From the NCBI RefSeq assembly GCF_017310035.1, contig NZ_CP022296.1, positions 3,472,001-3,536,000 of the forward strand: a DNA stretch of 64,000 nt, in the 5' to 3' direction. The translations under genes and the position numbers were made by a program. The stretch is from Nocardioides sp. S5 (GTDB lineage Bacteria > Actinomycetota > Actinomycetes > Propionibacteriales > Nocardioidaceae). The notes beneath the pieces are model-generated. The model was given only the letters and a program-made list of their open reading frames with translations. It was not told where the DNA came from and did no database searches. Shown piece by piece: positions 44,471 through 53,334 of this stretch (positions are counted from its first letter, which is position 1; the number at the start of each line of letters is the position of its first letter).

Positions 44471-45619
44471 TCAACCTCCCAGCAACACAGTCGAGTGGCA
44501 TGAGAACATCCCACCTAGGCCGTGGACCAAGGCCGTACTGGCGCCGGCCACCTGCCGCTCGTCACATTCGTGACGCAATTGCCTACACGCCTCCACGACG
44601 CCGAACATCGTTGACGGATAGCCGGAGTGCGCATAGGAGAGAAGACCTCCGTGGGTGTTCACCGGAAGGCTGCTACCGAGCGACATGCCACCGTCCCGCA
44701 CGAAGTCCTTCGACTGTCCTTCCGGGCACAACCCGAGATGCTCGAGCAAGAGCATGGGGGTGATGGTGAAGCAGTCGTAGAGCATCGCGACGTCAACGTC
44801 CTGAGGGGACAGGCCGGCTGCGGCGAACGCCCTTGCCCCGGAGGCAGCGGCGCCCATGTCCTCTGGCCCAAGGCTGTGCACTTCGCTAATGTGATCGTGC
44901 CTGGCGTAACCGTCGCCATGGCCGAGGATCGTGACTCCCTTGGCCCCCGCGTCCCCCGACACGATGACGGCGGCCCCTCCGTCCGAGATCAGGGAGCAGT
45001 CGAAGAGATGGAACGGACTCGAGATCATCTTGGACGAGAGCACCTCGTCCACGGTCAGCGGTGCGCGTTGGTGAGCCTTCGCAGTCAGCCCGGCATGACG
45101 ACGCTGAACGACCGCTACGGTGGCCAGGTCCTCCGACGTGGTCCCGTGCTCGTGCATGTGGCGCGTGGCCAGCAGCGCGAAACAGGACGGGTTCGACGGG
45201 CCGAAAGGCGCCTCGAAGAAGTCGTGTCTGAAACCTGCCATCTCCTGGACCGCCCGGTTGCGGGTCAGGCCCGACAACTGCGCCTCACCAGTCACAATAG
45301 CGACGTTCTTGCATCGGCCCTGCTTCACCAGATCGGAAGCGAGCCCGATCGCCGCCGTACTCGAGGAACCACCCAGATGGATGGATTGACAGAACGACAG
45401 CTGGGAGAGAATTCCCAAATGTTCGGCAAGAGCCACCGCGTGTCGCGGGAACGTATCGATCATAGACCCACAGGTGATCAAACCGTCTACCTCAGCGAAG
45501 TCCATGGCCGCGTCCGCCAAGGCCGCGAGGAACGCGTCGAAGTGAAGCTCGAATGACGTCTTGTCGTGCGCCACCCCTACCGCGGATTCACCAATCGCAC
45601 GGATATACGTCCTCACCAT
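44471..45619 (-). CDS. Thiolase-fold retro-aldolase-like protein (Ltp2 type, no active-site cysteine)
   Basis: 382-residue thiolase superfamily member. Where thiolases have the nucleophile (NACASG) it reads HLGGSSST with no Cys. Tyr281 in LYDCFTI replaces the His of HDCF, and Tyr334 in HSGYPSTM replaces the His of GHPxGATG. Ltp2, the steroid side-chain retro-aldolase, also lacks the cysteine and uses two tyrosines at these places, and also needs a DUF35 partner, here the next gene. Predicted to cleave a beta-hydroxyacyl-CoA to a ketone or aldehyde plus acetyl- or propionyl-CoA. ATG 45619; 48 bases after the dehydrogenase gene. Confidence 0.85.
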   Translation of the reverse strand: MVRTYIRAIGESAVGVAHDKTSFELHFDAFLAALADAAMDFAEVDGLITCGSMIDTFPRHAVALAEHLGILSQLSFCQSIHLGGSSSTAAIGLASDLVKQGRCKNVAIVTGEAQLSGLTRNRAVQEMAGFRHDFFEAPFGPSNPSCFALLATRHMHEHGTTSEDLATVAVVQRRHAGLTAKAHQRAPLTVDEVLSSKMISSPFHLFDCSLISDGGAAVIVSGDAGAKGVTILGHGDGYARHDHISEVHSLGPEDMGAAASGARAFAAAGLSPQDVDVAMLYDCFTITPMLLLEHLGLCPEGQSKDFVRDGGMSLGSSLPVNTHGGLLSYAHSGYPSTMFGVVEACRQLRHECDERQVAGASTALVHGLGGMFSCHSTVLLGG

Positions 45620-45667
45620 GAGAGCACCCTTCTGCGGCGGTTACCGGCGCGCCGGCCATTGGATTTG

Positions 45668-46840
45668 TCAGTAAGCACGGGGAAGTCCCAGGACTCGCTG
45701 GGCCAGGAAGTTCTTGATCATCTCCTGGCTGACGGGGGCGAGTTGCACGAGTCGAACCTCGCGCCACAGTCGCTCGATATGGAAATCCTTCATGTACCCC
45801 GCGCCGCCGTGCACCTGGAGCGCAGAATCGCAAGCCTGGAACGCTGCACGAGCAGCCGTCAATAGCGCGAGGTTGGCGGTCACTGCCGTGTTGGGGGCAC
45901 CAGCCTCGTACGCCTCGGCTGCTTCGCGCGTGAGCCCCCGGGCCGCCTCGATCGCCCCGTACGCTTCCGCGAGGGGAAACTGAATACCCTGGTTCTGCCC
46001 GATTGGACGCCCGAAGACGACGCGTTCACCGGCGTACTTGACGGCAGCATCGATCGCGGCCATGCCAGTTCCCAGGGCCTCGGCGGAGAGGACGATCCGC
46101 TCAGCGTTAAGTCCCGCTGTCAGCGCCGTGAAGCCATCGCTCTCGTCGCCGATCCGGTCTGACGCGTCGACCTCGAGGCCGTCGATAAACATAGTGTTTG
46201 TGTCGATGGCGCCAGTTCCCAGCTTGTCCATCGGGTGGATAGAGATGGCGCTCCGATTGTTCTCCGCGAACAGAAGGGTCATACCATCAGTCGGCTTCGA
46301 CACCGCCTCACGCGCCATCGTGCGCGTCAGCAGAACGATGCGGTCTGCCCGCTGTGCCTTGCTGATGTAAACCTTCTGCCCATTAACGGTGTAGCGCTCC
46401 CCCGTTAGGACCGCCCGAGTGGTGATGCGGCTGGTGTCGATGCCCGCGTCAGGCTCAGTCACAGCGAATGCGACATGGAGGTCTCCGGTCGCAACCAGCG
46501 GTAGGTACTTTTCCCTCTGTGCCTCAGTGCCAAATCTCAGGAGCGGCTGGATGGGAAAGAGCGCCTGATTCACCGTGATGCCACCGGTCATACCGGCACC
46601 GGAACGTGTGATCGTTTCGAGCACGTCCACCATTCGCGGGAGACCTAGTTCGGTACCTCCGTACTTCGTTGGCAGGAGCGCACCGAGCCAACCTGCTTCA
46701 CCGGCCGCCCGGAAGAACTCCTCGGGATAGCGAGAGTTCTGGTCGCACTCGCGCCAATAGTCCAGCGAGAAGTCTTTGCACACTTCCCGAGTGGCCTCGA
46801 CCAACTCCTTGTCGACGGCTCGATGCGACCATTCGACCAT
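45668..46840 (-). CDS. Acyl-CoA dehydrogenase (VLGLPRAY-ending type)
   Basis: 390-residue acyl-CoA dehydrogenase: FAVTEPDAGIDTSRITTRAV, TVNGQKVYISKAQRADRI, YAGERVVFGRPIGQNQGIQF, ALQVHGGAGYMKDFHIERLW, then APVSQEMIKNFLAQ and the end VLGLPRAY. Paralogue of the product of 30261-31454. ATG 46840 with GAGGAGATG a few bases before. Second gene of the operon, 55 bases after the binding-protein gene. The pair of like dehydrogenases at both ends suggests two successive desaturations or a heteromer. Confidence 0.9.
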   Translation of the reverse strand: MVEWSHRAVDKELVEATREVCKDFSLDYWRECDQNSRYPEEFFRAAGEAGWLGALLPTKYGGTELGLPRMVDVLETITRSGAGMTGGITVNQALFPIQPLLRFGTEAQREKYLPLVATGDLHVAFAVTEPDAGIDTSRITTRAVLTGERYTVNGQKVYISKAQRADRIVLLTRTMAREAVSKPTDGMTLLFAENNRSAISIHPMDKLGTGAIDTNTMFIDGLEVDASDRIGDESDGFTALTAGLNAERIVLSAEALGTGMAAIDAAVKYAGERVVFGRPIGQNQGIQFPLAEAYGAIEAARGLTREAAEAYEAGAPNTAVTANLALLTAARAAFQACDSALQVHGGAGYMKDFHIERLWREVRLVQLAPVSQEMIKNFLAQRVLGLPRAY

Positions 46841-46895
46841 TTGTAGTCATCTCCTCATGTCCGCACGTTCTGGGTCCCCACCCGCATCCTGTTGA

Positions 46896-48200
46896 CTAGT
46901 TCAGCTCGATGCCGCCCTCAAGCGTGGCCTGCGAGGTCGGATACACGACGGCGGTCGTTCCGTCGCTCTGCCAAACCTCGATGGGCGACACGATGTTATT
47001 CAGGGTTCCCGCGTCGCTGAACGACAGCCCTGACTCGGCGACCGTCGGCATGTACAGGTGCGGGTCACCCGCTGGGATCTCGAGGGAGCGCAGGGCTTCA
47101 GTGATGTCCTGCGGATCAGTTGAGCAGGCCTCGCTCAGTGCGGCCCACAGCGACCGGGCGATTTGGGCTCCCGCGACGAAGTTGGAATCCAGCGGCTTAG
47201 CGCCGGCCGCTTCGGCGTCCGACAGGAGCTGCTGCATGGGCTCGTATTCCGCGTTCACCGCGATGATGGCCAGGCCGAACACATCGGTATCAACGAGAGC
47301 CGGGGCGGCGATTTCTTCACCCATCTGGTCCCAGAGCTTGGGGTCGGTGTAACCGCCCGTTCCTCCGATGAATATCGGGGCGTTCGTACCCGTGTAACCA
47401 AGTGCGTGCCTCGCCTCTCCCATGCGCAGCCCGTCCTCCGTGTAAAGGAATGAGATGACGGCGTCCGGCGCCAATGCGCGGATCCGGAGGACGGTACTGG
47501 TGTAGTCCTCCTGCTCCGGTGGGATCCCGATGGATTCGATGACGTTGAAGCCGAGTTCTTCGGCCTTCGCCTCGAGGGCGTCCAGGATCCCCGAGCCAGC
47601 TTCCGTCGTGGTGGTGGTGAGGACCACGTCCTTGATGCCGGCCCCGACCTCGTCACGGAGGTAAGCGGCGAAGTCCATCATTCCCGAGGCATAGTTCGGG
47701 TAGGGGAGTCCATGCGTGAAACCGTTCTCGTACCCGAGGTTGCTGGCGAGGATGCCGAACAGTACCGGCAGTCCCTCACGCTGTGCCACAGGCAACACTG
47801 CCTGCCCCTCGGGGGTGATGGTTCCCGCGACCAGCGCACTGACGTCCTCCTGCGTGACCAGCCGGCGAGCCTCGTTGGCCGCCGTCGCTTGGTCGCTGGC
47901 AGTGTCGGCGAACACCAGCTCGATGGGCGCATCGTCGAGACACTCGACGCCGCCCTGTTCGTTGATTCGGTCGGTCTCGAACTCAAGACCGGCCACCAGG
48001 CCTTCCCCGTATGTGGCGGACGGCCCGCTCCGGGCAAGGGCCACCCCGACCTTCGCTGGCTCGCCAGCGCCGCCCGCATCACCGCTGTCGGCGCCGCAGG
48101 CCGTTATCGCCAACAGCGAGGCCGCAGCGCCGATCGCATACAGCCGTCTACCAGACAGGCGACGAACGTTGCCTCTAGGGGCGAGTGGGCTATTGGACAT
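46896..48200 (-). CDS. Branched-chain-type ABC transporter substrate-binding lipoprotein
   Basis: 434-residue periplasmic-binding fold protein of the LivK/Peripla_BP_6 family, anchored as a lipoprotein. The basic start (RRLSGRRLYAIG), hydrophobic AAASLLAITA and Cys35 in ITACGADSG form a lipobox. VGVALARSGPSATYGEGLVA is the N-terminal lobe, VALVAGTITPEG-like SALVAGTITPEGQAVLP the hinge region. It delivers the substrate to LivHM. ATG 48200 has CGGAGG about 6 bases upstream. First gene of the minus-strand operon and divergent from the monooxygenase gene. Confidence 0.92.
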   Translation of the reverse strand: MSNSPLAPRGNVRRLSGRRLYAIGAAASLLAITACGADSGDAGGAGEPAKVGVALARSGPSATYGEGLVAGLEFETDRINEQGGVECLDDAPIELVFADTASDQATAANEARRLVTQEDVSALVAGTITPEGQAVLPVAQREGLPVLFGILASNLGYENGFTHGLPYPNYASGMMDFAAYLRDEVGAGIKDVVLTTTTTEAGSGILDALEAKAEELGFNVIESIGIPPEQEDYTSTVLRIRALAPDAVISFLYTEDGLRMGEARHALGYTGTNAPIFIGGTGGYTDPKLWDQMGEEIAAPALVDTDVFGLAIIAVNAEYEPMQQLLSDAEAAGAKPLDSNFVAGAQIARSLWAALSEACSTDPQDITEALRSLEIPAGDPHLYMPTVAESGLSFSDAGTLNNIVSPIEVWQSDGTTAVVYPTSQATLEGGIELN

Positions 48201-48543
48201 GCTTGCCTCCGGATGAGCTCTCGGGTCACGAATCACCGACCTCTCGGTGGACCCGACGGTAGGCGTAACGAAGATCACTTGTCAACTGACCGGTCAGGTG
48301 ACTATTCTCGGATCGAGTCCAGGTCGGTATCTATAGCGGAATCGCAGCCTCCAGAGCCTGGGACGCGCCACTTCTGAATCTTCGGGAGGCCAAGGCACGG
48401 CCGACGGCAACGCGCGCCGCATGAAGCCGGGCGAGGTCGAACGCAGGTCCCGCTATGGCCGCGGCCCTGTGGAGCCGTGACCGTGACGCTGACGGTGCCG
48501 ACCCCTGTTCTGAGCCATCTCAAGTGTTCTGGAGGAATAGCCC
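48201..48543. promoter_or_regulatory. Divergent control region between the operon and the monooxygenase gene
   Basis: 343 bases with no gene. It must hold promoters for the 17-gene operon (leftward) and the monooxygenase (rightward). The perfect palindrome at 48286-48297 is the one clear candidate operator. Confidence 0.6.
48286..48297. promoter_or_regulatory. 12-bp perfect palindrome, candidate operator
   Basis: CTGACCGGTCAG, extended imperfectly to GTCAACTGACCGGTCAGGTGAC. The TGACCGGTCA core is of the type bound by TetR-family and some GntR-family repressors. It lies 86 bases before the binding-protein start and 247 before the monooxygenase start, suiting joint control. The regulator is not evident in this block. 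Confidence 0.5.
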
Positions 48544-50523
48544 GTGCCCATGATCCCCGATCGCGGACGTCTCGCGCGCGACCGCGTCCAGCAGGCAGTT
48601 TCACAGGCGAATCTGCCTACCCTGCTCATGGTTCTTTACCAGCTGACCGCCGATGACCGATGGCTCCGTGACCCCTTTCGACCGACGCGCGGCAAGGGCA
48701 TGAGCGACAACGACTCAGGAGGGTTCTCACAGTCGGACCAGGAGATGATCCGCGAACAAGCCGTCACGGCGATTGTGGCATGGTCTGAGGGACAGGAAGT
48801 TGCCCTACCGTCTCCGGACCAACAGACCCTCGTACAGATGCTGGGCTGCTGCATGGGAGAGAACGTGCCGCAGGAGTACGGGGAGATGATCGCGGAGGAG
48901 CCGGGGCTGAAAGGGCCACAGGCGCAGCCCAGGGATTCTACGGGGAGGATGCGGCCGGAGTTCTCTGCGATTATTGTTGGAGCTGGTGTCTCGGGTCTCA
49001 TGGCGGGGCTCGAACTGAAGCGCGCTGGGATCACTTACACGATCCTCGAGAAGAATCCCGACGTCGGCGGCACCTGGTTCGAGAACCGATACCCCGGTTG
49101 CGGTGTCGACACCCCGAGCCACCTATACAGCTTCTCGTTCTTTCCACGGCGGTGGTCGAGCCACTACGGCAAACGGGACGAGCTCGCCGAGTACATGCGC
49201 GACATGGCGAGCACATTCCATCTCACATCGGACATCCGGTTCCAGACAGAAGTTCTATCAGCATGCTACGACGAGGCGGGGCAGTGTTGGACTGTTACCG
49301 CACGCGGGTACGACGGCGCTGTGGAGGAGCTCTCTACAAACATGTTGATCACGGCAGTCGGACAGCTGAACCGGCCAAAGGTGCCTTTAGTTCCAGGAAT
49401 GGAGCGATTCTCCAAACCGCTGTTCCACTCGTCGCGCTGGCCGTCCGACCTGGATATCTCTGGCAAACGGGTGGGAGTCATAGGCACAGGTGCCAGCGCG
49501 ATGCAGATCGTTCCGGCCATTGTGGATCAGGTGAGCCGGTTGACAGTCGTTCAGCGATCACCTCAGTGGGTGGCACCGAGCGAGAACTACTTCAAACCAG
49601 TGACAAGTGAGGTCAACTGGCTACTCGAGAATGTCCCGTTCTACCACGCGTGGTACCGGCTCCGCCTAGCTTGGATCAACAACGACCGCATCCACGCATC
49701 CCTCCAAATCGACCCGGACTGGCCGCACCCCGAGCGCGCAGTCAACGCCATAAACGATGGGCATCGCCGCTTTTTCACAGAGTATATTGTCTCCCAGCTT
49801 GGAGATCGCGAGGACCTGCTGGCCAAGGCTCTCCCCACCTATCCGCCGTTCGGGAAGCGCATGCTTCTCGACAACGGCTGGTTCGCCTCCCTGAAGAGGC
49901 CGCATGTGGACCTACTGACCGGCAGCGTCGAGGAGGTTACGGAGAACGGGTTCCGAACGACCGCGGGCACCGAGGTCGAGGTGGACATCGTCGTGTTCGC
50001 CACCGGCTTCCAGGCGCAGCGACTCCTTCACCCGCTGGATATCCGCGGCCGCAACGGGATAACCCTTCGGGATGTCTGGGGCGAGGACGACGCCAGTGCC
50101 TACCTCGGTTTGACCGTACCGGGTTTCCCGAACATGTTCGTGATGTACGGGCCCAACACCAACCTAGGTCACGGCGGGAGCTACATGTTCTTCGCTGAAC
50201 GACAGGCCCGATACATCCGGGACCTAGCAGTCAAGATGGGTGAGCAGTCAATCGGCTCCGTCGAGTGCCGTAAGGACGTTCATGATGACTACAACAGACG
50301 TGTCGATGAGGCACATTCGAAGATGATCTGGAGCCATCGTGGCATGGACACGTGGTACCGCAATGAGAGAGGTCGCGTCGTTACCAACTCGCCATGGAGG
50401 ATCGTCGACTACTGGAGAATGACACGGGATGCCGAACTCGACGACTTCGTGTGCGAGCCAGTCGTTGGAAAAGTCACGTCACGGTGCGGCCGCGAGCCTG
50501 GGCACGGGCCTGGCGTTGGTTGA
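48544..50523 (+). CDS. Baeyer-Villiger-type flavin monooxygenase (HAPMO-like, with N-terminal extension)
   Basis: 659 residues. A roughly 135-residue N-terminal extension (LPTLLMVLYQLTADDRWLRD) is of the kind known from 4-hydroxyacetophenone monooxygenase. FAD site GAGVSG at 146-151 with VGGTWFENRYPGCGVD, NADPH site GTGASA at 314-319. The fingerprint FxGxxxHxxxWP appears as FSKPLFHSSRWP at 289-300, with Lys in place of Gly. C-terminal VMYGPNTNLGHGGS is typical. GTG 48544 follows GGAGGAAT by 6 bases. It inserts oxygen next to a ketone to give an ester or lactone. Alone on its strand, divergent from the catabolic operon. Confidence 0.88.
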   Translation: MPMIPDRGRLARDRVQQAVSQANLPTLLMVLYQLTADDRWLRDPFRPTRGKGMSDNDSGGFSQSDQEMIREQAVTAIVAWSEGQEVALPSPDQQTLVQMLGCCMGENVPQEYGEMIAEEPGLKGPQAQPRDSTGRMRPEFSAIIVGAGVSGLMAGLELKRAGITYTILEKNPDVGGTWFENRYPGCGVDTPSHLYSFSFFPRRWSSHYGKRDELAEYMRDMASTFHLTSDIRFQTEVLSACYDEAGQCWTVTARGYDGAVEELSTNMLITAVGQLNRPKVPLVPGMERFSKPLFHSSRWPSDLDISGKRVGVIGTGASAMQIVPAIVDQVSRLTVVQRSPQWVAPSENYFKPVTSEVNWLLENVPFYHAWYRLRLAWINNDRIHASLQIDPDWPHPERAVNAINDGHRRFFTEYIVSQLGDREDLLAKALPTYPPFGKRMLLDNGWFASLKRPHVDLLTGSVEEVTENGFRTTAGTEVEVDIVVFATGFQAQRLLHPLDIRGRNGITLRDVWGEDDASAYLGLTVPGFPNMFVMYGPNTNLGHGGSYMFFAERQARYIRDLAVKMGEQSIGSVECRKDVHDDYNRRVDEAHSKMIWSHRGMDTWYRNERGRVVTNSPWRIVDYWRMTRDAELDDFVCEPVVGKVTSRCGREPGHGPGVG

Positions 50524-50772
50524 TCGCGCTTCGCGCACCACACCGAGACTGTCTCACCAACCGTGTTTCCGGGTTCTCTCGGGCGGGTGTCGGTTCCCGG
50601 CCAGCGGTCGGCGAAGGTGATCGCGAACGCGCGGTTGGGCGCCGGCTTCCACGCATGGTCCGTCGTGCCCTGCTCGTCCGGTGGGTTCCAGGGACCGGGT
50701 GACAGTTGAATTCAGGTGTGAAGTCATCCGTCCGGGCGCGCGACCCCAACTGGGCTCCCGGACTGCAGGTCA

Positions 50773-51015
50773 CACCCCCACACGCTGCGGCGCTCCAGGG
50801 CCATGCACCTGATCCAGGCAGGCGTCCACTTGATCTACATCCGCGACCTGCTCGGCCACGCCGACGTGTCCACCACCGAGATCTACGCCCGTGCAGACGC
50901 CGAGACCAAACGCAAAGCGATCGAGAACCCCTACGAGCCACTCACCCCCGACGTCTTGCCCGACTGGACCCTGGACGCCTCCCTCATCAGCTGGCTCGAC
51001 TCGTTGGGGCGTTGA
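50773..51015 (+). pseudogene. Tyrosine recombinase C-terminal fragment
   Basis: HPHTLRRSRAMHLIQAG (HxxR box), VHLIYIRDLLGHADVSTTEI (His/Trp region) and the nucleophile Tyr in TTEIYARAD are clear. The N-terminal domain and first Arg are missing. Different from the other recombinase fragments here; probably another subunit of a RIT-type trio. Confidence 0.72.
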
Positions 51016-51106
51016 ACCCAGCCGGCGATGATGCGGACAAGACCACCGCCGGCACCGCCCCCGCCGAAACACCCTGGCAGGGCACATAACCCCGCCGTCC
51101 GCCTAA

Positions 51107-51280
51107 TGTCGAAGGTCGTGGATGCGTGGCCGGCTGGCGGCGTCATGGCCGATCCCGGCGTTGTCACACAGGCGGCGGAAGGTCTCCTGTACGACCCGGT
51201 AGATGATCCGGGGGCCGCGGATCGACACGAAGAAGCTCGAGGTGGCCGGCTGCGGGCAGAGCTGATTGAAGCGCCCCAGC
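51107..51280 (-). pseudogene. Tyrosine recombinase fragment ending at the HxxR box
   Basis: Minus-strand frame RFNQLCPQPATSSFFVSIRG, then IYRVVQETFRRLCDNAGIGH and SRPRIHDLRH followed by TAG. It is cut exactly after the HxxR box and lies head to head with the fragment at 50773-51015. The other side abuts the IS1380 end. Confidence 0.68.
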
Positions 51281-51281
51281 T

Positions 51282-52449
51282 AAGCCTCGATCCACCGATG
51301 AGCAGGGGCGGTGTGGGTCGGCATTGGTCACGGCGCTGGTAGCGAGTGCGGGCGTGGTTGTGCCCCGGCCTCGCTGCCGGGCCGTTCCATTTGTGTCCTG
51401 GGTTGTGCCGAGGTCGGCGGGTGGTCAGGTGGTCGCGATCGGCGGCGGACCATGGCCGTGAGCGAAGAATTGTAGCCAGGCGTCTTGCCAGGGCCACGCG
51501 GTCGGAGGTGCAGAGTGACTCGTCGTGCTGAGGACGCGATGCGGGCAGGGACCGCGATCAGCTTGCGGCGGGTCGTTGCGGTGGTCGCGCGTGCGAGGGC
51601 GGGTCCGGTGAGGGTGGCGGCGGCGCGGGTGAGGTTGAACGCGATCACGGCCAGCACGAGCCAGGCTGCGTTCGCGTTGACTTGCCGGACGGCAGGTGCG
51701 CCAGCGCAGAGCCCTTGAGGTCGGCGTGGACCAGCTCGATGATCGCGTGCCCGCGTGGGTCTTGTCCGCGACCACCGTGTCCCGCACCTCGCGCGCTGTG
51801 GTGGTGAAGAACGCGTGGAATCGCCAGGTGTCGAACAACGTCTCCTGCCCACCGTTGGCTTTGGGGTTGAGGTCCGGGATGCGGCAGACCACGAGCCGTC
51901 CGGTGACCTGCTCGGCCTTCTTCTTCGAGGTGAACGCGGTGAACGGAATCTCGGCGACCTCGGCGCGAGAGACCCAGGTCTTGGTGGACTCGTCGTAGAC
52001 GGCGTCGGTGTACTCGATCGTGGTCCACGCATCGTCACCGATGGTGGCCATGGCCGTCTTGACCTTCGGATCCATGCGCACGGTGACAGAGACGTCGGCG
52101 CCACCACGCAGGACAGCGTTGACGACCTCGGCGCCGTAGAACTCTGAATCGGCACGCACCAGCGGCCGCTGGGTCGCAGACGTCGACAAGAGTTGCGGGC
52201 TGTCTTCAACGCGTCAGCGACCAGGCGTTTCGCGCCCCGCGGCGACCCGCACGATCCCTTCCGGAGTCGCTGGGCGACGATCACCGGCGCGGACTTGGTC
52301 GTGCTGACGACTGCGAGCAGGGCGTTGAGTCCGCGGACGCCGGAGTAGCCGTAGCCCGAGCCCTGCTTCGCGTAGCCGTGGACCTCGATGATGGTGTCGT
52401 CGATATCGATCATCACCCGCTCACCGACCTCGGCCGTGACAACCAGGGG
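51282..52449 (-). pseudogene. IS1380-family transposase and element end, truncated by IS256
   Basis: The element end CTAAGCCTCGATCC lies at 51282. The transposase on the minus strand reads VMIDIDDTIIEVHGYAKQ and GYGYSGVRGLNALLAVVSTT (first Asp), then after a shift RPLVRADSEFYGAEVVNAVL (second Asp) and FTSKKKAEQVTGRLVV. After another shift HAIIELVHADLKGSALAHLP (Glu region) and FNLTRAAATLTG follow. The 5' end is cut at about 52450 by an IS256 tip. The same element end recurs alone at 24366-24460. Confidence 0.82.
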
Positions 52450-53153
52450 GGTGTCAGATGGTCTGTGTAAGGGGTCGGTCTCAGCAAAGGAACGATGATG
52501 AGTGCTGTGACCGAAGGGACCGGGCGACCGGACTACAAGAAGGCGGCCGCCGAGCGGCGTGCTGATCGTGCGGAGATGCCAGGGTCGAAGGCTGCTGCCG
52601 AGCTCGCGGCGTCGGGGGCTCTGGATGGGCTGTTCGCGAAGATCGACTCCGGCGAGATCGAGCTGACTGGCGACGGCGGGTTCATCCCGGGGCTGATCAA
52701 GGCCACCCTCGAACGCGGGCTCCAGGCCGAGCTCACCTCGCACCTGGGTACGAGAAGGGCGCGCCGGAAGCGTCGGCTGTGTCGAACTCGAGGAACGGCA
52801 CGACGCCGAAGGCCGGCACTCAGACCGGGGACGTCGATCTGGCGATCCCGCGCGACCGCAACGGGACGTTCACCCCCACGCTGGTCCCGAAGGGCAGCCG
52901 ACGTCTTTCGGGGCTGGACGAGATGATCATCTCGCTCTACGTCGGCGGGATGACCGTGCGGGACATCGGCCATCACCTCGCCTCGACGATCGGGACCGAG
53001 CTGTCGCACGAGACGATCTCGAACATCACCGACGCGATCGCCGAGGAGATCCTGGAGTGGCAGGCCCGCCCCCCTCGAGGCGTTCTACCCGGTGGTCTAC
53101 CTCGATGCGATCGTGGTCAAGGTCCGCGACGGCGCGCACGTGATCAACAAGGG
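52450..53153 (+). pseudogene. IS256-family transposase, frameshifted and truncated (copy B)
   Basis: Element tip GGGGTGTCAGATGGTCTGTG at about 52450; transposase start ATG 52498 (or 52495) after AAAGGAAC. TGDGGFIPGLIKATLERGLQ is in frame. A one-base loss near 52745 moves to SNSRNGTTPKAGTQTGDVDL and LDEMIISLYVGGMTVRDIGH, and a gain near 53075 moves to YLDAIVVKVRDGAHVINK, where an IS3 scrap is joined. The catalytic core after the first Asp is missing. Confidence 0.85.
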
Positions 53154-53262
53154 AAGCGCCCCAGGTTCTCGGCCGTTCCTATACGGGGTGCGGCTCTCGG
53201 TTGAGAGCAGCGTAGTGGGCTTGCTCGTACTCGACGGGTGGGACGTTTCCCAGGGTCGAGTG
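53154..53262 (-). mobile_element. Third IS3-type element, 3' scrap
   Basis: Minus-strand HSTLGNVPPVEYEQAHYAAL and NREPHPV-stop is the common C-terminal end of another IS3-family OrfB. It is followed by the terminal GAGAACCTGGGGCGCTTCCC. Cut on its 5' side by the tip of the IS3 type b copy at 53263. Confidence 0.75.
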
Positions 53263-53334
53263 GGGCCTAGCCCCGGTTCTTGGACGCGCTGAATCCAGCA
53301 CCTGTTGCTGGGGAAGCGAGATGATCCGAGAATT

